A stretch of 64,000 nt of DNA from Candidatus Defluviilinea gracilis (GTDB lineage Bacteria > Chloroflexota > Anaerolineae > Anaerolineales > Villigracilaceae): contig JADJWS010000003.1 in NCBI GenBank assembly GCA_016716235.1, positions 248,001 through 312,000 on the forward strand, written 5' to 3'. The notes under the pieces are model-generated. The model did not search any database, was not told the origin of the DNA, and saw nothing but the letters and a program-made list of their open reading frames with translations. The translations under genes were made by a program, and so were the position numbers. How positions within the stretch are numbered: position 1 is the first letter of the stretch; every line of letters starts with the position of its first letter. Shown here in pieces: positions 33,834 through 42,959 of the stretch.

Positions 33834-34088
33834 TCAAAACCTAAAATGAATAAAGATGCGCCCAAAGTTCTTATCATCCTTCTCCACGCGATGATACAAC
33901 TTTTTGATATGTCCTTGATTCAAAAACCGCAAAACTTTTTTCTTCAACTGCCCACTGCCTTTGCCTGGGATGATCTCGACCAAATTGATTTTTCTGTCAA
34001 TCGCTTCCTCGACGATACGATTCAATTCTTTGTCTATCATATCGCCCTTGTTGTAAATGTCGTGTAAGTCCAGTTTTAATTTCGCCAT
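33834..34088 (-). CDS. Smr domain protein
   Basis: 84 residues, a stand-alone Smr domain: LDLHDIY at residues 6-12 (the LDxH motif), then EIIPGKGSGQLKKKVLRFL (the GxGxG-like loop with basic residues), and a final RIFIHF strand. Smr domains nick or bind nucleic acid structures; the single-domain form is common. Its ATG is 1 base after the stop of the cyclase/NB-ARC gene, so the two are translationally linked. Confidence 0.85.
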   Translation of the reverse strand: MAKLKLDLHDIYNKGDMIDKELNRIVEEAIDRKINLVEIIPGKGSGQLKKKVLRFLNQGHIKKLYHRVEKDDKNFGRIFIHFRF

Positions 34089-34089
34089 A

Positions 34090-36831
34090 TCATTTACCTA
34101 GCGCCAACTCAATCGCCTCGTCCATCGTCAACTTCCTGCCCTTGTCCCATTCCTTCTTGAACTCCGCTTCGCCCAACAACTCTCGCAACCCTGAGAGTTC
34201 CTTCGCGTGTTCTTCCTTCTCCAACTGCGTCATCTCTGAATCAATCGCCTCGCGCAAGGCGTTCGCCGCGCCAAGCAAGCGAACAGCGCTTTCGGGCTCT
34301 TCCTTTCTAATGAGAATAAACGCGATACATTCCGTTACATGCGCCACCGCCGAGCGATGACCCAAATCCTTCCATTTGGGTAATACATCTTTATAGATCG
34401 TCAACGCTTCATCAAGTTCGCCGTGTTGGCGAAGAACATGGGCGAAGTCACTCTGGCTGGACAATTCGGCGCGTTTGTTTCCCAGTTGCTTTGCGGTCTC
34501 GCCGCTCCTTCTGAATGCCGCGCGGGCAGTTTCGAGATCTCCCATCACGGCGGCGATATGACCCATGCCAATATCCATAAACGTGGAAGCCCAAATAAAA
34601 CCAGCCTTGCGGACGAGCTCAGAGGCTTCAAAAACAGAATTCCTCGCCTTGAGAAGATCGCCTGCTCCAATAAACTCCAATTGGGCGCGCGAAGATAGAA
34701 TGAATGATAACTCTGCGATGAGATCATGCTCACGGGCAATTTGCTCCGCCTTTTCAGCCGCGGGCACTGCCGTGGGAAAATCACCTAAAAAGCATGAAGC
34801 TAACCCAACGATGGCGTAGGCGCGCGACATCGTATAGAAATCGTTCTGTTTCTCGCCAAGCGCGATCGCCTGCTCTGAAGCCGCGCGCGCCTTTTTGTGT
34901 TCGCCCAATGTCATGTACAGCCATCCCAGCAGGCTATATAAGCGAGCGCGATCTTCATCAAGGTCCGAAAGCGATTCTGTTTTCCTCAAGATCGTACTGC
35001 ACCAAAATTGCGCTTCTGCGTTGAAATCTCGAATGGTCCAAAAACCTCCCGCGCCAAACGCCAGTTTCAACGCTTTGTCAGGATGATTCTCAGCTGCCCA
35101 TTCGAGCGCGATTCGCAGGTTGTCGTGTTCCGATTCGATTTCGTTCAGTAACTCCAAACTTTCTGTTCCGAACATGCGCGTCGGAGAATATTGCGTCACT
35201 CCCAAAATGAAATCCAAATGACGGTCGCGAGTTTCTATCGCTTCACCCGACTCGACTAATTTCTCCATCGCGTATTGACGGATCGTTTCAAGGAAGCGAT
35301 AACGGGATTTTCCATCCTGCTCCTCGACGATGACCAGCGACTTGTTGACCAGCCCCGACAAACCGTCCAACGCTTCATCCGCGCCGACAACTGATTCAGC
35401 CGCCTCGAGCGTCCACCCGCCTGAAAAAACGGACAGTCCGCGCAGGGCGCGTTGTTCCGTTGGGTTAAGCAGTTGATAACTCCAGTCAATGAGCGCGCGC
35501 AGAGTTTGTTGACGCGGCAATGCAGTGCGGACTCCGCCCGTGAGCAGTTTGAAGCGGTCGTCGAGACGCGCGGCGATCTGTTCGGGCGTGAGCAGTTTCA
35601 CGCGCGCCGCGGCTAACTCGATGGCGAGAGGAATCCCATCGAGGCGGGAGCAGATTTGGGCGACGAAAGAGGCGTTCTCATCCGTGATGCGAAAACGCGG
35701 TTCGGCTTTCGTCGCTCGTTCGACGAAGAGTCGCGTGGCTTCATCATCCTTCAATGATGGGACTCGAAACACCGTCTCGCCATCCACGCCCAATGCTTCG
35801 CGGCTCGAGGCGACGATCTTGAGTTGCGGACACTCATGCAAAAGTTGATTCGCAATCCCCGCGCTGGCTTCGACGAGATGCTCGCAGTTATCGAGGATGA
35901 GCAGAATTTCCTTCGCGCGCAAATAATCGAGGACGAACTGAATGAGCGGAATATTTTGCACCGCGCGGATTTCGAACACGGTCGCAATCGCAGGGATGAT
36001 GTACGCGGCGTCGCTTATGGGCGCGAGTTCCACCAGCCACACGCCATGTTTGAACTTAGCGAGTCCCTCCGCGCCGATCTGAATGGACAAGCGCGTTTTA
36101 CCTGTTCCGCCTGGTCCGATCAGCGTCAGCAATTTTGCCGATGCGAGTTTATCGCACGCCTCTTTCAATTCGCGCTCGCGCCCAATGAACGAGGTGAGTT
36201 GTTGCGGCAAATTATTTGTCGCCGATGGAATTGAGTTGAGCGGGGGAAACTTTTCTTGCAGATTCGGCGCGATGATCTGATAAATTTTCTCCGCCTGCAC
36301 GACTCCTTTGAGATAATGCTCGCCTAAATCAAGCAACGAAACGCCCGCTGACAAATGTTCTCGCGCCACTTGCGCGACCACATCCGAAATCAATATCTGC
36401 CCGCCATGCCCCGCCGACATGATGCGAGCCGCGCGGTTCAACGTTTGCCCGAAGTAATCGCCCTCGCGCAATTCGGCTTCGCCTGTGTGGAGTCCCATGC
36501 GGGATTTTAAAGAGAGACTAGAGACTGGAGACTCATCGTGAGATTGGTTATTAGTAATTGGTAATTGAGAGCTGAGAATTAGAGAATTGAGTTGGTGCTG
36601 TGACGTGATCGCCGCGTTGATCGCGTCAATGGCTGTCGAGAAGACCGCGTGGATTCCATCGCCTGTGGTTTTGACGATCTGTCCGCGATTCGATTCGACG
36701 GCTTCCTTCAGAATCGCATCATGCTTCGCCAACGCAGACTTCATCGCTTCGGGAAATTTCTCCCAAAGTTTGGTCGAGCCTTCGATGTCGGTGAAGAGGA
36801 AGGTGACGGTTCCAGATGGTAACGCGCTCAT
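34090..36831 (-). CDS. Class III cyclase domain / NB-ARC ATPase / TPR signalling protein
   Basis: 913 residues. The cyclase domain (1-190) has metal Asp15 in FTDIEGSTKLWE and Asp58 in KTTGDGIHAVF, then RMGLHTGEAE and the late NRAARIMSAGHGGQ. An NB-ARC-type ATPase follows (GPGGTGKTRLS near 240, LLILDNCEH, SSREALGV, GIPLAIELAAAR). The rest, about 600-890, is TPR. Proteins of this build are typical of Chloroflexi and Actinobacteria. Residues about 80-110 (LNSLILSSQLPITNNQ...) are an extra stretch inside the cyclase domain, encoded by a low-complexity repeat. GAGGAAA lies upstream of the ATG. Confidence 0.9.
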   Translation of the reverse strand: MSALPSGTVTFLFTDIEGSTKLWEKFPEAMKSALAKHDAILKEAVESNRGQIVKTTGDGIHAVFSTAIDAINAAITSQHQLNSLILSSQLPITNNQSHDESPVSSLSLKSRMGLHTGEAELREGDYFGQTLNRAARIMSAGHGGQILISDVVAQVAREHLSAGVSLLDLGEHYLKGVVQAEKIYQIIAPNLQEKFPPLNSIPSATNNLPQQLTSFIGRERELKEACDKLASAKLLTLIGPGGTGKTRLSIQIGAEGLAKFKHGVWLVELAPISDAAYIIPAIATVFEIRAVQNIPLIQFVLDYLRAKEILLILDNCEHLVEASAGIANQLLHECPQLKIVASSREALGVDGETVFRVPSLKDDEATRLFVERATKAEPRFRITDENASFVAQICSRLDGIPLAIELAAARVKLLTPEQIAARLDDRFKLLTGGVRTALPRQQTLRALIDWSYQLLNPTEQRALRGLSVFSGGWTLEAAESVVGADEALDGLSGLVNKSLVIVEEQDGKSRYRFLETIRQYAMEKLVESGEAIETRDRHLDFILGVTQYSPTRMFGTESLELLNEIESEHDNLRIALEWAAENHPDKALKLAFGAGGFWTIRDFNAEAQFWCSTILRKTESLSDLDEDRARLYSLLGWLYMTLGEHKKARAASEQAIALGEKQNDFYTMSRAYAIVGLASCFLGDFPTAVPAAEKAEQIAREHDLIAELSFILSSRAQLEFIGAGDLLKARNSVFEASELVRKAGFIWASTFMDIGMGHIAAVMGDLETARAAFRRSGETAKQLGNKRAELSSQSDFAHVLRQHGELDEALTIYKDVLPKWKDLGHRSAVAHVTECIAFILIRKEEPESAVRLLGAANALREAIDSEMTQLEKEEHAKELSGLRELLGEAEFKKEWDKGRKLTMDEAIELALGK
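36505..36597. repeat. Low-complexity repeat inserted in frame in a cyclase domain
   Basis: It contains TAGTAATTGGTAA (36552-36564) and GAATTAGAGAATTG (36576-36589). Both words occur in the repeat at 51606-51690, in the same order. The 30 or so encoded residues are absent from the usual spacing between the cyclase helix and RMGLHTG. Confidence 0.7.
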
Positions 36832-36855
36832 GTCTTGATTTTCCTCGTCAGCATT

Positions 36856-37482
36856 CTACTTTTTCTTCGGCAAAAGATCGAACGGCGGACGTTGATTCAT
36901 TTTGACAAGACTTGCCCGCGACTCGTTCGCGTGGATTACAGTTACTGAACCCGTATCGCAACTCAACCGTTGAAAATGATCGAGCGGCATCCCCAGAAAA
37001 TGCGCCACTGTGAGTTTGATGGGGTCGGCGTGAAAAACGACCGCGACGATATCTTTTGGGTTCTTGTGCTTGCCGATTATTTTTTCCAGCGCGGCGGCGC
37101 AGCGAGTCTGTGTTTCGATAAATGACTCGCCATTTGGAAATCTGAATCTCGACGGCGCGTTCTGCACGATCTTCCACACTTTTGTCAGCCCCAGCACACG
37201 CCACGAGCGTCCCTGCCAATCGCCGATGTCATTATCCATCAAATCGGGCTGTTGGATGATCTTCAACTTGTGCGATTCAGCGATGGGTTGCGCGGTTTCC
37301 ATCGCCCTCTCCAGCGGACTCGCATACACGGCTTTCAGCGGCACATCCTTCAACGCGTCCGCCAACGCCTGAGCCTGCTTCTGTCCCTTTTCGTTGAGAT
37401 GCACGCCGGGCAGTCGCCCTGCCATTTTGTGGGTTTTGGTGTAGTCGTTTTCGCCGTGACGGATGAGTAATAGGGTTGGCAT
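36856..37482 (-). CDS. Histidine phosphatase family protein (phosphoglycerate-mutase-like)
   Basis: 208 residues. The phosphohistidine motif LLIRHGEND begins at residue 5; YASPLERAMETAQPIAE carries the second Arg and VVFHADPIKL the second His. Such enzymes dephosphorylate small phosphoesters. The substrate is unknown. An alternative start 19 codons upstream reads into a repeat (GTTGAAAGTCGCAGG) and is rejected. It follows rarA by 72 bases on the same strand. Confidence 0.87.
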   Translation of the reverse strand: MPTLLLIRHGENDYTKTHKMAGRLPGVHLNEKGQKQAQALADALKDVPLKAVYASPLERAMETAQPIAESHKLKIIQQPDLMDNDIGDWQGRSWRVLGLTKVWKIVQNAPSRFRFPNGESFIETQTRCAAALEKIIGKHKNPKDIVAVVFHADPIKLTVAHFLGMPLDHFQRLSCDTGSVTVIHANESRASLVKMNQRPPFDLLPKKK

Positions 37483-37554
37483 GTTGAAAAGTTGAAAGTC
37501 GCAGGTTTGATGTTGAAGGATTTGACTTGCGACCTTCAACCTGCAACCTGTGAT

Positions 37555-38961
37555 CTAACGAATCTTCCGCTTCATTTCGACGATCTGCTCCTCGCTCATG
37601 GCAGGGATGTTCTCCACTGTTGTGATGCCCAACGCTTTTCTCTGCGCGTCGCGCCACATTTCAAGTCTTGCGGTCACTTGCGCTTCGTAACCTTCTTGTG
37701 ACGGGGAATAAAAATACGTTCCCAGCAATCTCTTCGGCAAATATTGTTGCGGCGTGAAGTGACCTTCATGTTCGTGCGGATAGACGTAATCTTTGCCGTG
37801 TCCCAGCGCAGCGGCATCGCGGTTGCTATCCATGAGGTGACGCGGCACGGAGACTTGTCCCTCGTCTTCGATCTTTTTCATCGCGGAGAAATATGCACCA
37901 GCGCTGTTTGATTTCGGCGCGGTGGCGAGGTACAACGTCGCTTCGACGATGGGATAGATTCCTTCGGGCAGCCCGATGAAGTCAAAGGCTTGGGCGGCGG
38001 AGGAGGCGACGACAAGTCCCATGGGGTCAGCCAAGCCGATGTCTTCGCCTGCGAGAATGATCAAGCGTCGGATGATGAATTTTGGGTCTTCGCCCGCGTA
38101 GATCATTTTGGCGAGCCAATACAACGCGGCGTCAGGGTCGCTTCCGCGCACCGATTTGATGAACGCGGAGATCGTGTCGTAGTGCGCATCGCCATCTTTA
38201 TCATACAAGACCGCGCGCCGTTGAATGGACTCTTGCGCCACGTCCAACGTGATGTGAATAACCCCGTCTTTGTTTGCTTCGGTAGATTCAACCGCGAGTT
38301 CGATAGCGTTCAACGCGTTGCGCGCGTCGCCGCTGGCGGTTTCGATGAGGTGATTGCGGGCGTCGCTATCAAGCGTAACAACTGTATTTCCATAGCCGCG
38401 TTCTTTATCGGTCAATGCGCGGTCAATGAGGATGCCTGTCTCTTCTTGATTCAAATTTCGCAATTGGAACACGCGCGAGCGCGAGATCAATGCCTTGTTG
38501 ACTTCAAAGTATGGATTCTCCGTCGTTGCGCCGATGAGGGTCACGACTCCCGCCTCGACGTGAGGGAGGAGCGCGTCTTGTTGGGCTTTGTTCCAGCGGT
38601 GGACTTCATCCACGAAGAGGATCGTCCGTTCGTTGTGCAGGCGGCGGCGTTCGATGGCTTCGTCTATGATGACTCGCAAATCCGCTTTGCCCGCGAGGAT
38701 GGCGGAGATCGTTACAAAATAACTTTTGGTTGTGTTGGCGATCACTTGCGCGAGCGTGGTCTTGCCCGTGCCTGGCGGTCCCCACAAAATAATGGACGAG
38801 AATAACTTGTCCGTTTTGATGGCGCGCCAAAGGAGTTTCCCTTCGCCGACGATATGTTCCTGCCCGATGTATTCATCGAGCGTGCGTGGACGCATCCGCG
38901 CGGCGAGGGGCGCTTCACTTTTCATCCGTTCTTGCATGGCGTGGTCGAAGAGGTCGGGCAT
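37555..38961 (-). CDS. rarA: Replication-associated recombination protein A (AAA ATPase)
   Basis: 468 residues. Walker A GPPGTGKTTLAQV is near 60, Walker B ILFVDEVHRWN near 115, the sensor ATTENPYFEVN near 150, and the C-terminal MgsA tetramer domain includes DPDAALYWLAKM and AGEDIGLAD. RarA/MgsA acts at stalled replication forks with SSB. The start ATG at 38961 has no ribosome-binding sequence but a TATAAT box 7 bases upstream. The terminal repeat of an IS lies 23 bases upstream and appears to supply the -35 box. Confidence 0.94.
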   Translation of the reverse strand: MPDLFDHAMQERMKSEAPLAARMRPRTLDEYIGQEHIVGEGKLLWRAIKTDKLFSSIILWGPPGTGKTTLAQVIANTTKSYFVTISAILAGKADLRVIIDEAIERRRLHNERTILFVDEVHRWNKAQQDALLPHVEAGVVTLIGATTENPYFEVNKALISRSRVFQLRNLNQEETGILIDRALTDKERGYGNTVVTLDSDARNHLIETASGDARNALNAIELAVESTEANKDGVIHITLDVAQESIQRRAVLYDKDGDAHYDTISAFIKSVRGSDPDAALYWLAKMIYAGEDPKFIIRRLIILAGEDIGLADPMGLVVASSAAQAFDFIGLPEGIYPIVEATLYLATAPKSNSAGAYFSAMKKIEDEGQVSVPRHLMDSNRDAAALGHGKDYVYPHEHEGHFTPQQYLPKRLLGTYFYSPSQEGYEAQVTARLEMWRDAQRKALGITTVENIPAMSEEQIVEMKRKIR

Positions 38962-38968
38962 GAGAGGG

Positions 38969-38997
38969 ATTATAAGGGAGAAAAGAGGGGCTGTCTA
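38969..38997 (-). promoter_or_regulatory. Hybrid IS/rarA promoter
   Basis: TAGACA (38992-38997, inside the IS terminal repeat) and TATAAT (38969-38974, native rarA DNA) are 17 bases apart on the minus strand, and the ATG follows the -10 by 7 bases. The sequence joined across the other IS end has no TTGACA-like box at that distance. Confidence 0.6.
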
Positions 38998-40694
38998 AAA
39001 AGGGGAGGACAGCCCCTCCTCAGTTGGGGAAAAGTTTAATACAATAGGGAGATGAACAACCGAAACCTCACCTTCAAGCCGTACGCAATGGAGCAGTTGA
39101 GTCTGCTGCCGCCGAGTTTGGAAGAATTGATCCCTGAAAAACATCTGGTACGGGTGGTCAATCGCGTCGTGGATGAGCTGGACATCGAGCCGCTTTTAGC
39201 AAAATACAAAGGGGGCGGGACGAGCAGTTATCATCCGCGCATGATGTTGAAGGTGATTGTGTATGCCTACACCCAGAAGATCTATTCGTCGCGGAAGATC
39301 GAAAAAGCGCTGTGGGAGAATATTGGCTTCATGTGGATCAGCGGGGGCAACCGGCCGGACTTTCACACGATCAACAACTTTCGGAGCGACACGTTGAAGG
39401 AAGCGGTGCGGAAAGTGTTCGCTTCGATGATGGAGCTTCTGGTGGAAGAGGGCTACGTGAAGATGGAGAATTACTTTGTGGATGGGAGCAAGCTGGGCGC
39501 CAACTCCAACCCGCACAAAGTGGTGTGGGCGAAGAAGACGCAGAAATACAAGGAGAAACTACAACAGCAAATTCAGGCGTTGCTGGATGAAATCGAGCAG
39601 GTGAACGAACGCGAGAATGCAGTATACGGGGAGGAAAACCTGGGAGAACTGGGCGAGCAAAGCGAGTTGACGGCCGAGAAGGTGAAGCGGAAAGCGGCGG
39701 AGATCAACGCCCAGTTGAAGGAAAAGCCGCTGACGCCGGAACAGAAAAAGGCAATGAAGAAATTGGAGCAGGAGGATGTGCCGCGTTTGGAGAAGTACGA
39801 AGAGCAAGAACGCATTCTGGCGGGACGCAACAGCTATTCGAAAACCGACCCGCAGGCCAGCAGTCTGCGCATGAAGGAAGACCGGGCGGCGCGCAAGCCG
39901 CTGGCGCGCCCGGCTTATAACGTGCAAATAGGAACCGAAGGACAGTTTGTGGTGGGCTATAGCCCACCAACAAGCCGACGATACCAGTTGCTTCATTCCC
40001 CATATGCAACAACAGCAGTTTCCGCAGGGCAAACAATTCAAAAACGTGTCTGGCGACGCAGGCTACGGCAGCGAAGAAAACTATGCCTATTTGGAAAAGC
40101 ACGGCATGGGGAACTACCTCAAATACAACACCTTCCACCAGGAGCAACACCCGCCGCGCAAACCCGAACTGCTTGAGAAGATGCGCTTCAAGTCAACCTG
40201 CTTTCCCTACGATCAGGACAAGGATCAGTTCGTGTGTCCCGCCCACCATCGCATGGTCTATATCGAAACCAAACCCTACCAATCCAAAAACGGCTTCTTA
40301 TCTGAACGGCGGGTTTATGAATGTTTGGAGTGTGCCGCCTGCCCTCTCAAACCCAAATGCACCAAAGCCAAAGGCAATCGCCAAATGCAAGTCGGATTTG
40401 AACTCCGCCGCTATCGTCAGCAAGCCAAAGACAACCTGCTTTCCGAGCAGGGTATGGCCTTGCGTAAATTACGAAGCATTGAACCCGAAACGGTCTTCGG
40501 GGACGTGAAACAGAACATGGGCTTCCGAAGGTTCATGCTCCGAGGGTTGAAAAAAGTGGATGTGGAGTGGGGTCTGGTGTGCATGGCGCACAATTTACGA
40601 AAACTGGCGATCCAATGACCGCCAGTTTTTTTGTCTCTTGCTCCGTTTACGCCGTTTTCTCAACTTGTTCTTCCCCTTTTTAGACAACCCCTCT
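38984..40694 (+). mobile_element. IS1182-like insertion sequence
   Basis: The element is about 1.71 kb with terminal inverted repeats of about 22 bp: AGAGGGGCTGTCTAAAAAGG at the left and the same text with T for C at the right end in reverse complement. It carries one frameshifted transposase gene. No direct target duplication is evident (flanks GAAA and GCGC). It lies between rarA and the STAS gene, in intergenic DNA. Confidence 0.88.
39052..40618 (+). pseudogene. IS1182 family transposase, frameshifted
   Basis: Frame 1 (39052 to about 39962) gives the N-terminal DUF772 domain and NYFVDGSKLGANSNPHK, holding the first catalytic Asp, then a coiled coil of Glu/Lys. The second part (about 39964-40618, next frame) gives HQQADDTSCFIPHM, SGDAGYGSEENYAYL with the second Asp, a Cys-rich CLECAACPLKPKC segment, and FRRFMLRGLKKVDVEWGLVCMAHNLRKL. 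The two parts join between VVGYS and HQQ in other family members. One Ile codon has been replaced by a single C, a loss of two bases. The break lies inside a 20-base perfect palindrome (39950-39969). Without programmed frameshifting the protein is inactive. Confidence 0.85.
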
Positions 40695-40722
40695 GCGCGT
40701 GTGAGGCGAATCAGGTCGCCCG

Positions 40723-41127
40723 TCAGAAAGAAGCGACGGCGGTTTTCATGTCTGTGAAAGTTTGGATGAACATGTCGAATCCCGCCGTTTCGAATCCCAC
40801 ACGCGCTTCCGGCGACAGGTTGAGAAGTTTGAGGTGCGGAGATTTGTACGTCCCCGCGCTGATTCCCTGTCGCACATCATCGTCGTTCATGGAAGTGTCC
40901 GGGTCGAGGTCGCGGAGTTGGTTGAACACATCATGGAGCGCGCGCAGACCGGCGCTGCTGACAAATTTCGCATGGGAGAGATCGACCAGAATGTGGCGCG
41001 CGCCTTTCGCGATGGAATCGTTAGCCGCCGCTTGAAACGCTTCTGATGTCAGCGAATCGATATTTCCATCCACATGCATGACCGTGACTGGCACTCTGCC
41101 GTTTTCAGTAAAGGCTTTAACTTCCAT
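40723..41127 (-). CDS. STAS domain protein (anti-sigma factor antagonist type)
   Basis: 134 residues. The STAS fold begins VTVMHVDGNIDSLTSEAF and has the conserved DLSHAKFVSSAGLRALHDVF with Ser at the phosphorylation position (about residue 57). These proteins bind anti-sigma kinases or act in partner switching. No anti-sigma kinase gene is in the window. ACGGAG precedes the ATG. It is separated from rarA by the inserted IS; before insertion the two were neighbours on the same strand. Confidence 0.87.
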   Translation of the reverse strand: MEVKAFTENGRVPVTVMHVDGNIDSLTSEAFQAAANDSIAKGARHILVDLSHAKFVSSAGLRALHDVFNQLRDLDPDTSMNDDDVRQGISAGTYKSPHLKLLNLSPEARVGFETAGFDMFIQTFTDMKTAVASF

Positions 41128-41159
41128 GGCATTCTCCGTTTGATAAAACTTTAAATCAT

Positions 41160-41238
41160 AGGGCTGACGCAGTTGAACCTGTTGCGCCGTAGTTGCGCGG
41201 CGGCGGCAGTATAACTGCCCGCCAACTGTGTGAGTCCC
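41160..41238 (-). repeat. Dispersed inverted-repeat element, copy 3
   Basis: In reverse orientation to copies 1 and 2. AGTTGAACCTGTTGCGCCGT matches the complement of the 60837-60918 copy base for base, followed by the GC-rich core GGCGGCGGCAGT and ACTGCCCGCCAACTG. The outer ends are slightly decayed (GGGCTGACGC, GTGAGTCCC). Confidence 0.85.
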
Positions 41239-41304
41239 GAATCATTATACAGTTTTCACGCCAAATTGCAACTGATTTTGTCCGAAATTGGGACGAGTTG
41301 GCGC

Positions 41305-42201
41305 TCAGGCGTTTGGAGTTTCAGGTTGGGAGGTTTGGCGCGTACGGTTGACGATATAAATTCCTGCCAACGCGAGCCCGCCGCCCAGCCCCTGCCAGAT
41401 CGTGGGGATTTCGCCGAGGAAAGGAATCGCCAAGAGTGTGGTGACCACTGGTTGCAGGATCATTGTCGGGGCAACGATGGACGCCGGCAAGTGACCAAGC
41501 GCGTACGCGAGCGACATATAACCGATCAGTTGTGAGACGATCGCGGTCGCGAGAAAGACAAGCCAACTCTGCGCGCTGTAGCCGGTAAGCGAATAACCGA
41601 GCGCAAGGTTGACGACGAATAACGCGAGGCTGGCGCCTGCTCCAACAAACCAGATATGGGTGAACGAGTCAAATGTTTCGCGGCTCTTCTCCGTGAAGAG
41701 GAAGTAACACCCGTAAAAGAAGCCGGTAAAGATCGCCATCACATCTCCAACGCCGAAGCGCGGATGCAGGATAAAATCGGCGCTGATGATGAGGGCGGCG
41801 CCAAACATCGCCAACCCCAAACCCAGCCAAAATTTTCCCGGGAAGCGTTTTTTGTAGATCAACCATCCAGCCAGGGCAACCCAAAGCGGCGCAGTGTTGC
41901 CGAGCAAGGTGGCGTTCGAAACTGTGGTGTATGAAAGGGAAGAGGTCCACAAGGCGAGGTCGAAAGCGGTGAAGATCCCAGCCAGAAGCGGAAACATGAT
42001 CAGGCGCGAACGGACGGATGGATTGGCGCGGGCGCGCGGCAAAAAAAGCGGCAATAACAAAAATATCGAAAAGAACAGCCGATAAAAAGCGGTGACGGGA
42101 CCCGGGGCGTTTGCCCAGCGCACAAACATACCGGAGAAACTTAATGCCAGAACGCCAACGCCCAGCGCGGCATAAGCAAGCGCGGATTTATTTTGACTCA
42201 T
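41305..42201 (-). CDS. DMT superfamily transporter (EamA domains)
   Basis: 298 residues with ten hydrophobic helices in two EamA repeats: the first has ALSFSGMFVRWANAPGPV, the second SQLIGYMSLAYALGHLPAS and ILQPVVTTLLAIPFLGE, family marks. Drug/metabolite exporters of this type move amino acids or small metabolites. The ATG follows the stop of the HAD phosphatase gene by 3 bases, making it the last gene of the long minus operon 48804-41305. Confidence 0.88.
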   Translation of the reverse strand: MSQNKSALAYAALGVGVLALSFSGMFVRWANAPGPVTAFYRLFFSIFLLLPLFLPRARANPSVRSRLIMFPLLAGIFTAFDLALWTSSLSYTTVSNATLLGNTAPLWVALAGWLIYKKRFPGKFWLGLGLAMFGAALIISADFILHPRFGVGDVMAIFTGFFYGCYFLFTEKSRETFDSFTHIWFVGAGASLALFVVNLALGYSLTGYSAQSWLVFLATAIVSQLIGYMSLAYALGHLPASIVAPTMILQPVVTTLLAIPFLGEIPTIWQGLGGGLALAGIYIVNRTRQTSQPETPNA

Positions 42202-42204
42202 GAA

Positions 42205-42951
42205 TTATTGGACTTGCAGTCGATCGAGAATGGAAGGCAGTTCTGCCAGAGTGGAGATCGTCGCGTCAGGCGTGACGTCAGCCTGTTGCGCCGGGCGCGA
42301 GTTTGCCCGCCTCGTCAGCCACACCCCGAACAAGCCCGCGGCTTTTGCCCCTTTCACATCGGCGGTTAGGTTATCTCCCACCATCACAGCTTCCGAGGGC
42401 AGGAAGTACCAGTTGGAAAGCGCCATCTCGAAGATGCGCGGATGCGGCTTGCGATAACTGCAGGCCGCGGAGGTCAATACAAAATCGAAGTAGCGCGAAA
42501 TTCGGAACTTTTGAACCATCTGTTGCACATCCTTGTCGTCGCCGGCGTTCGAGATCAGCCCCATGCGGTAACCGTCTGCTTCGATCTTTTTCAGAGTGGA
42601 AAGGGTGTCGCTCTCCAATACCCAGTTTGTCTGCGTGACCGCGAACAAACGGTCCAGCGCGTTGCGGATGAGATCGTCCGAAACATCGTCATAGCCTTTG
42701 GAGCCGAGAATGTCGCGCAGGACGAATGAGTAGGTTGTCTCGAACAGGTCTTTTTCGCGCTGGCTGAAATACGAGTCCAGTCTTTTCCGAAATTCCAACG
42801 GGAAGGTGGATAGATTCAATTCAAGACCCTGTTCGCGCAGGTATAAGGTCAGGGCTTCGTCTCCCTGGGCGCTGATGGGGCGCGTGGCTTCCCGCTCGAA
42901 CATGAGCGTTCCGCCAAGGTCAAAAATCACTGCGCGAAGAATGTTGGGCAT
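42205..42951 (-). CDS. HAD family hydrolase
   Basis: 248 residues. Motif I is VIFDLGGTLMFE (nucleophile Asp11; Gly takes the place of the second Asp, as in part of this family). Then come a helical cap with RKRLDSYFSQREKDLF, motif II GLISNAGD, motif III Lys in YRKPHPRIF, and motif IV VMVGDNLTADVKGAKAAG. It is a small-molecule phosphatase by family. It lies between the DMT transporter and the spermidine-synthase fusion with gaps of 3 and 8 bases. Confidence 0.9.
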   Translation of the reverse strand: MPNILRAVIFDLGGTLMFEREATRPISAQGDEALTLYLREQGLELNLSTFPLEFRKRLDSYFSQREKDLFETTYSFVLRDILGSKGYDDVSDDLIRNALDRLFAVTQTNWVLESDTLSTLKKIEADGYRMGLISNAGDDKDVQQMVQKFRISRYFDFVLTSAACSYRKPHPRIFEMALSNWYFLPSEAVMVGDNLTADVKGAKAAGLFGVWLTRRANSRPAQQADVTPDATISTLAELPSILDRLQVQ

Positions 42952-42959
42952 GGTGTCCG

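Noticed and set aside
38984..40694. Target-site duplication of the IS
   Set aside because: The four bases outside each end (GAAA and GCGC) do not match, and no longer direct repeat is evident, so none is claimed.
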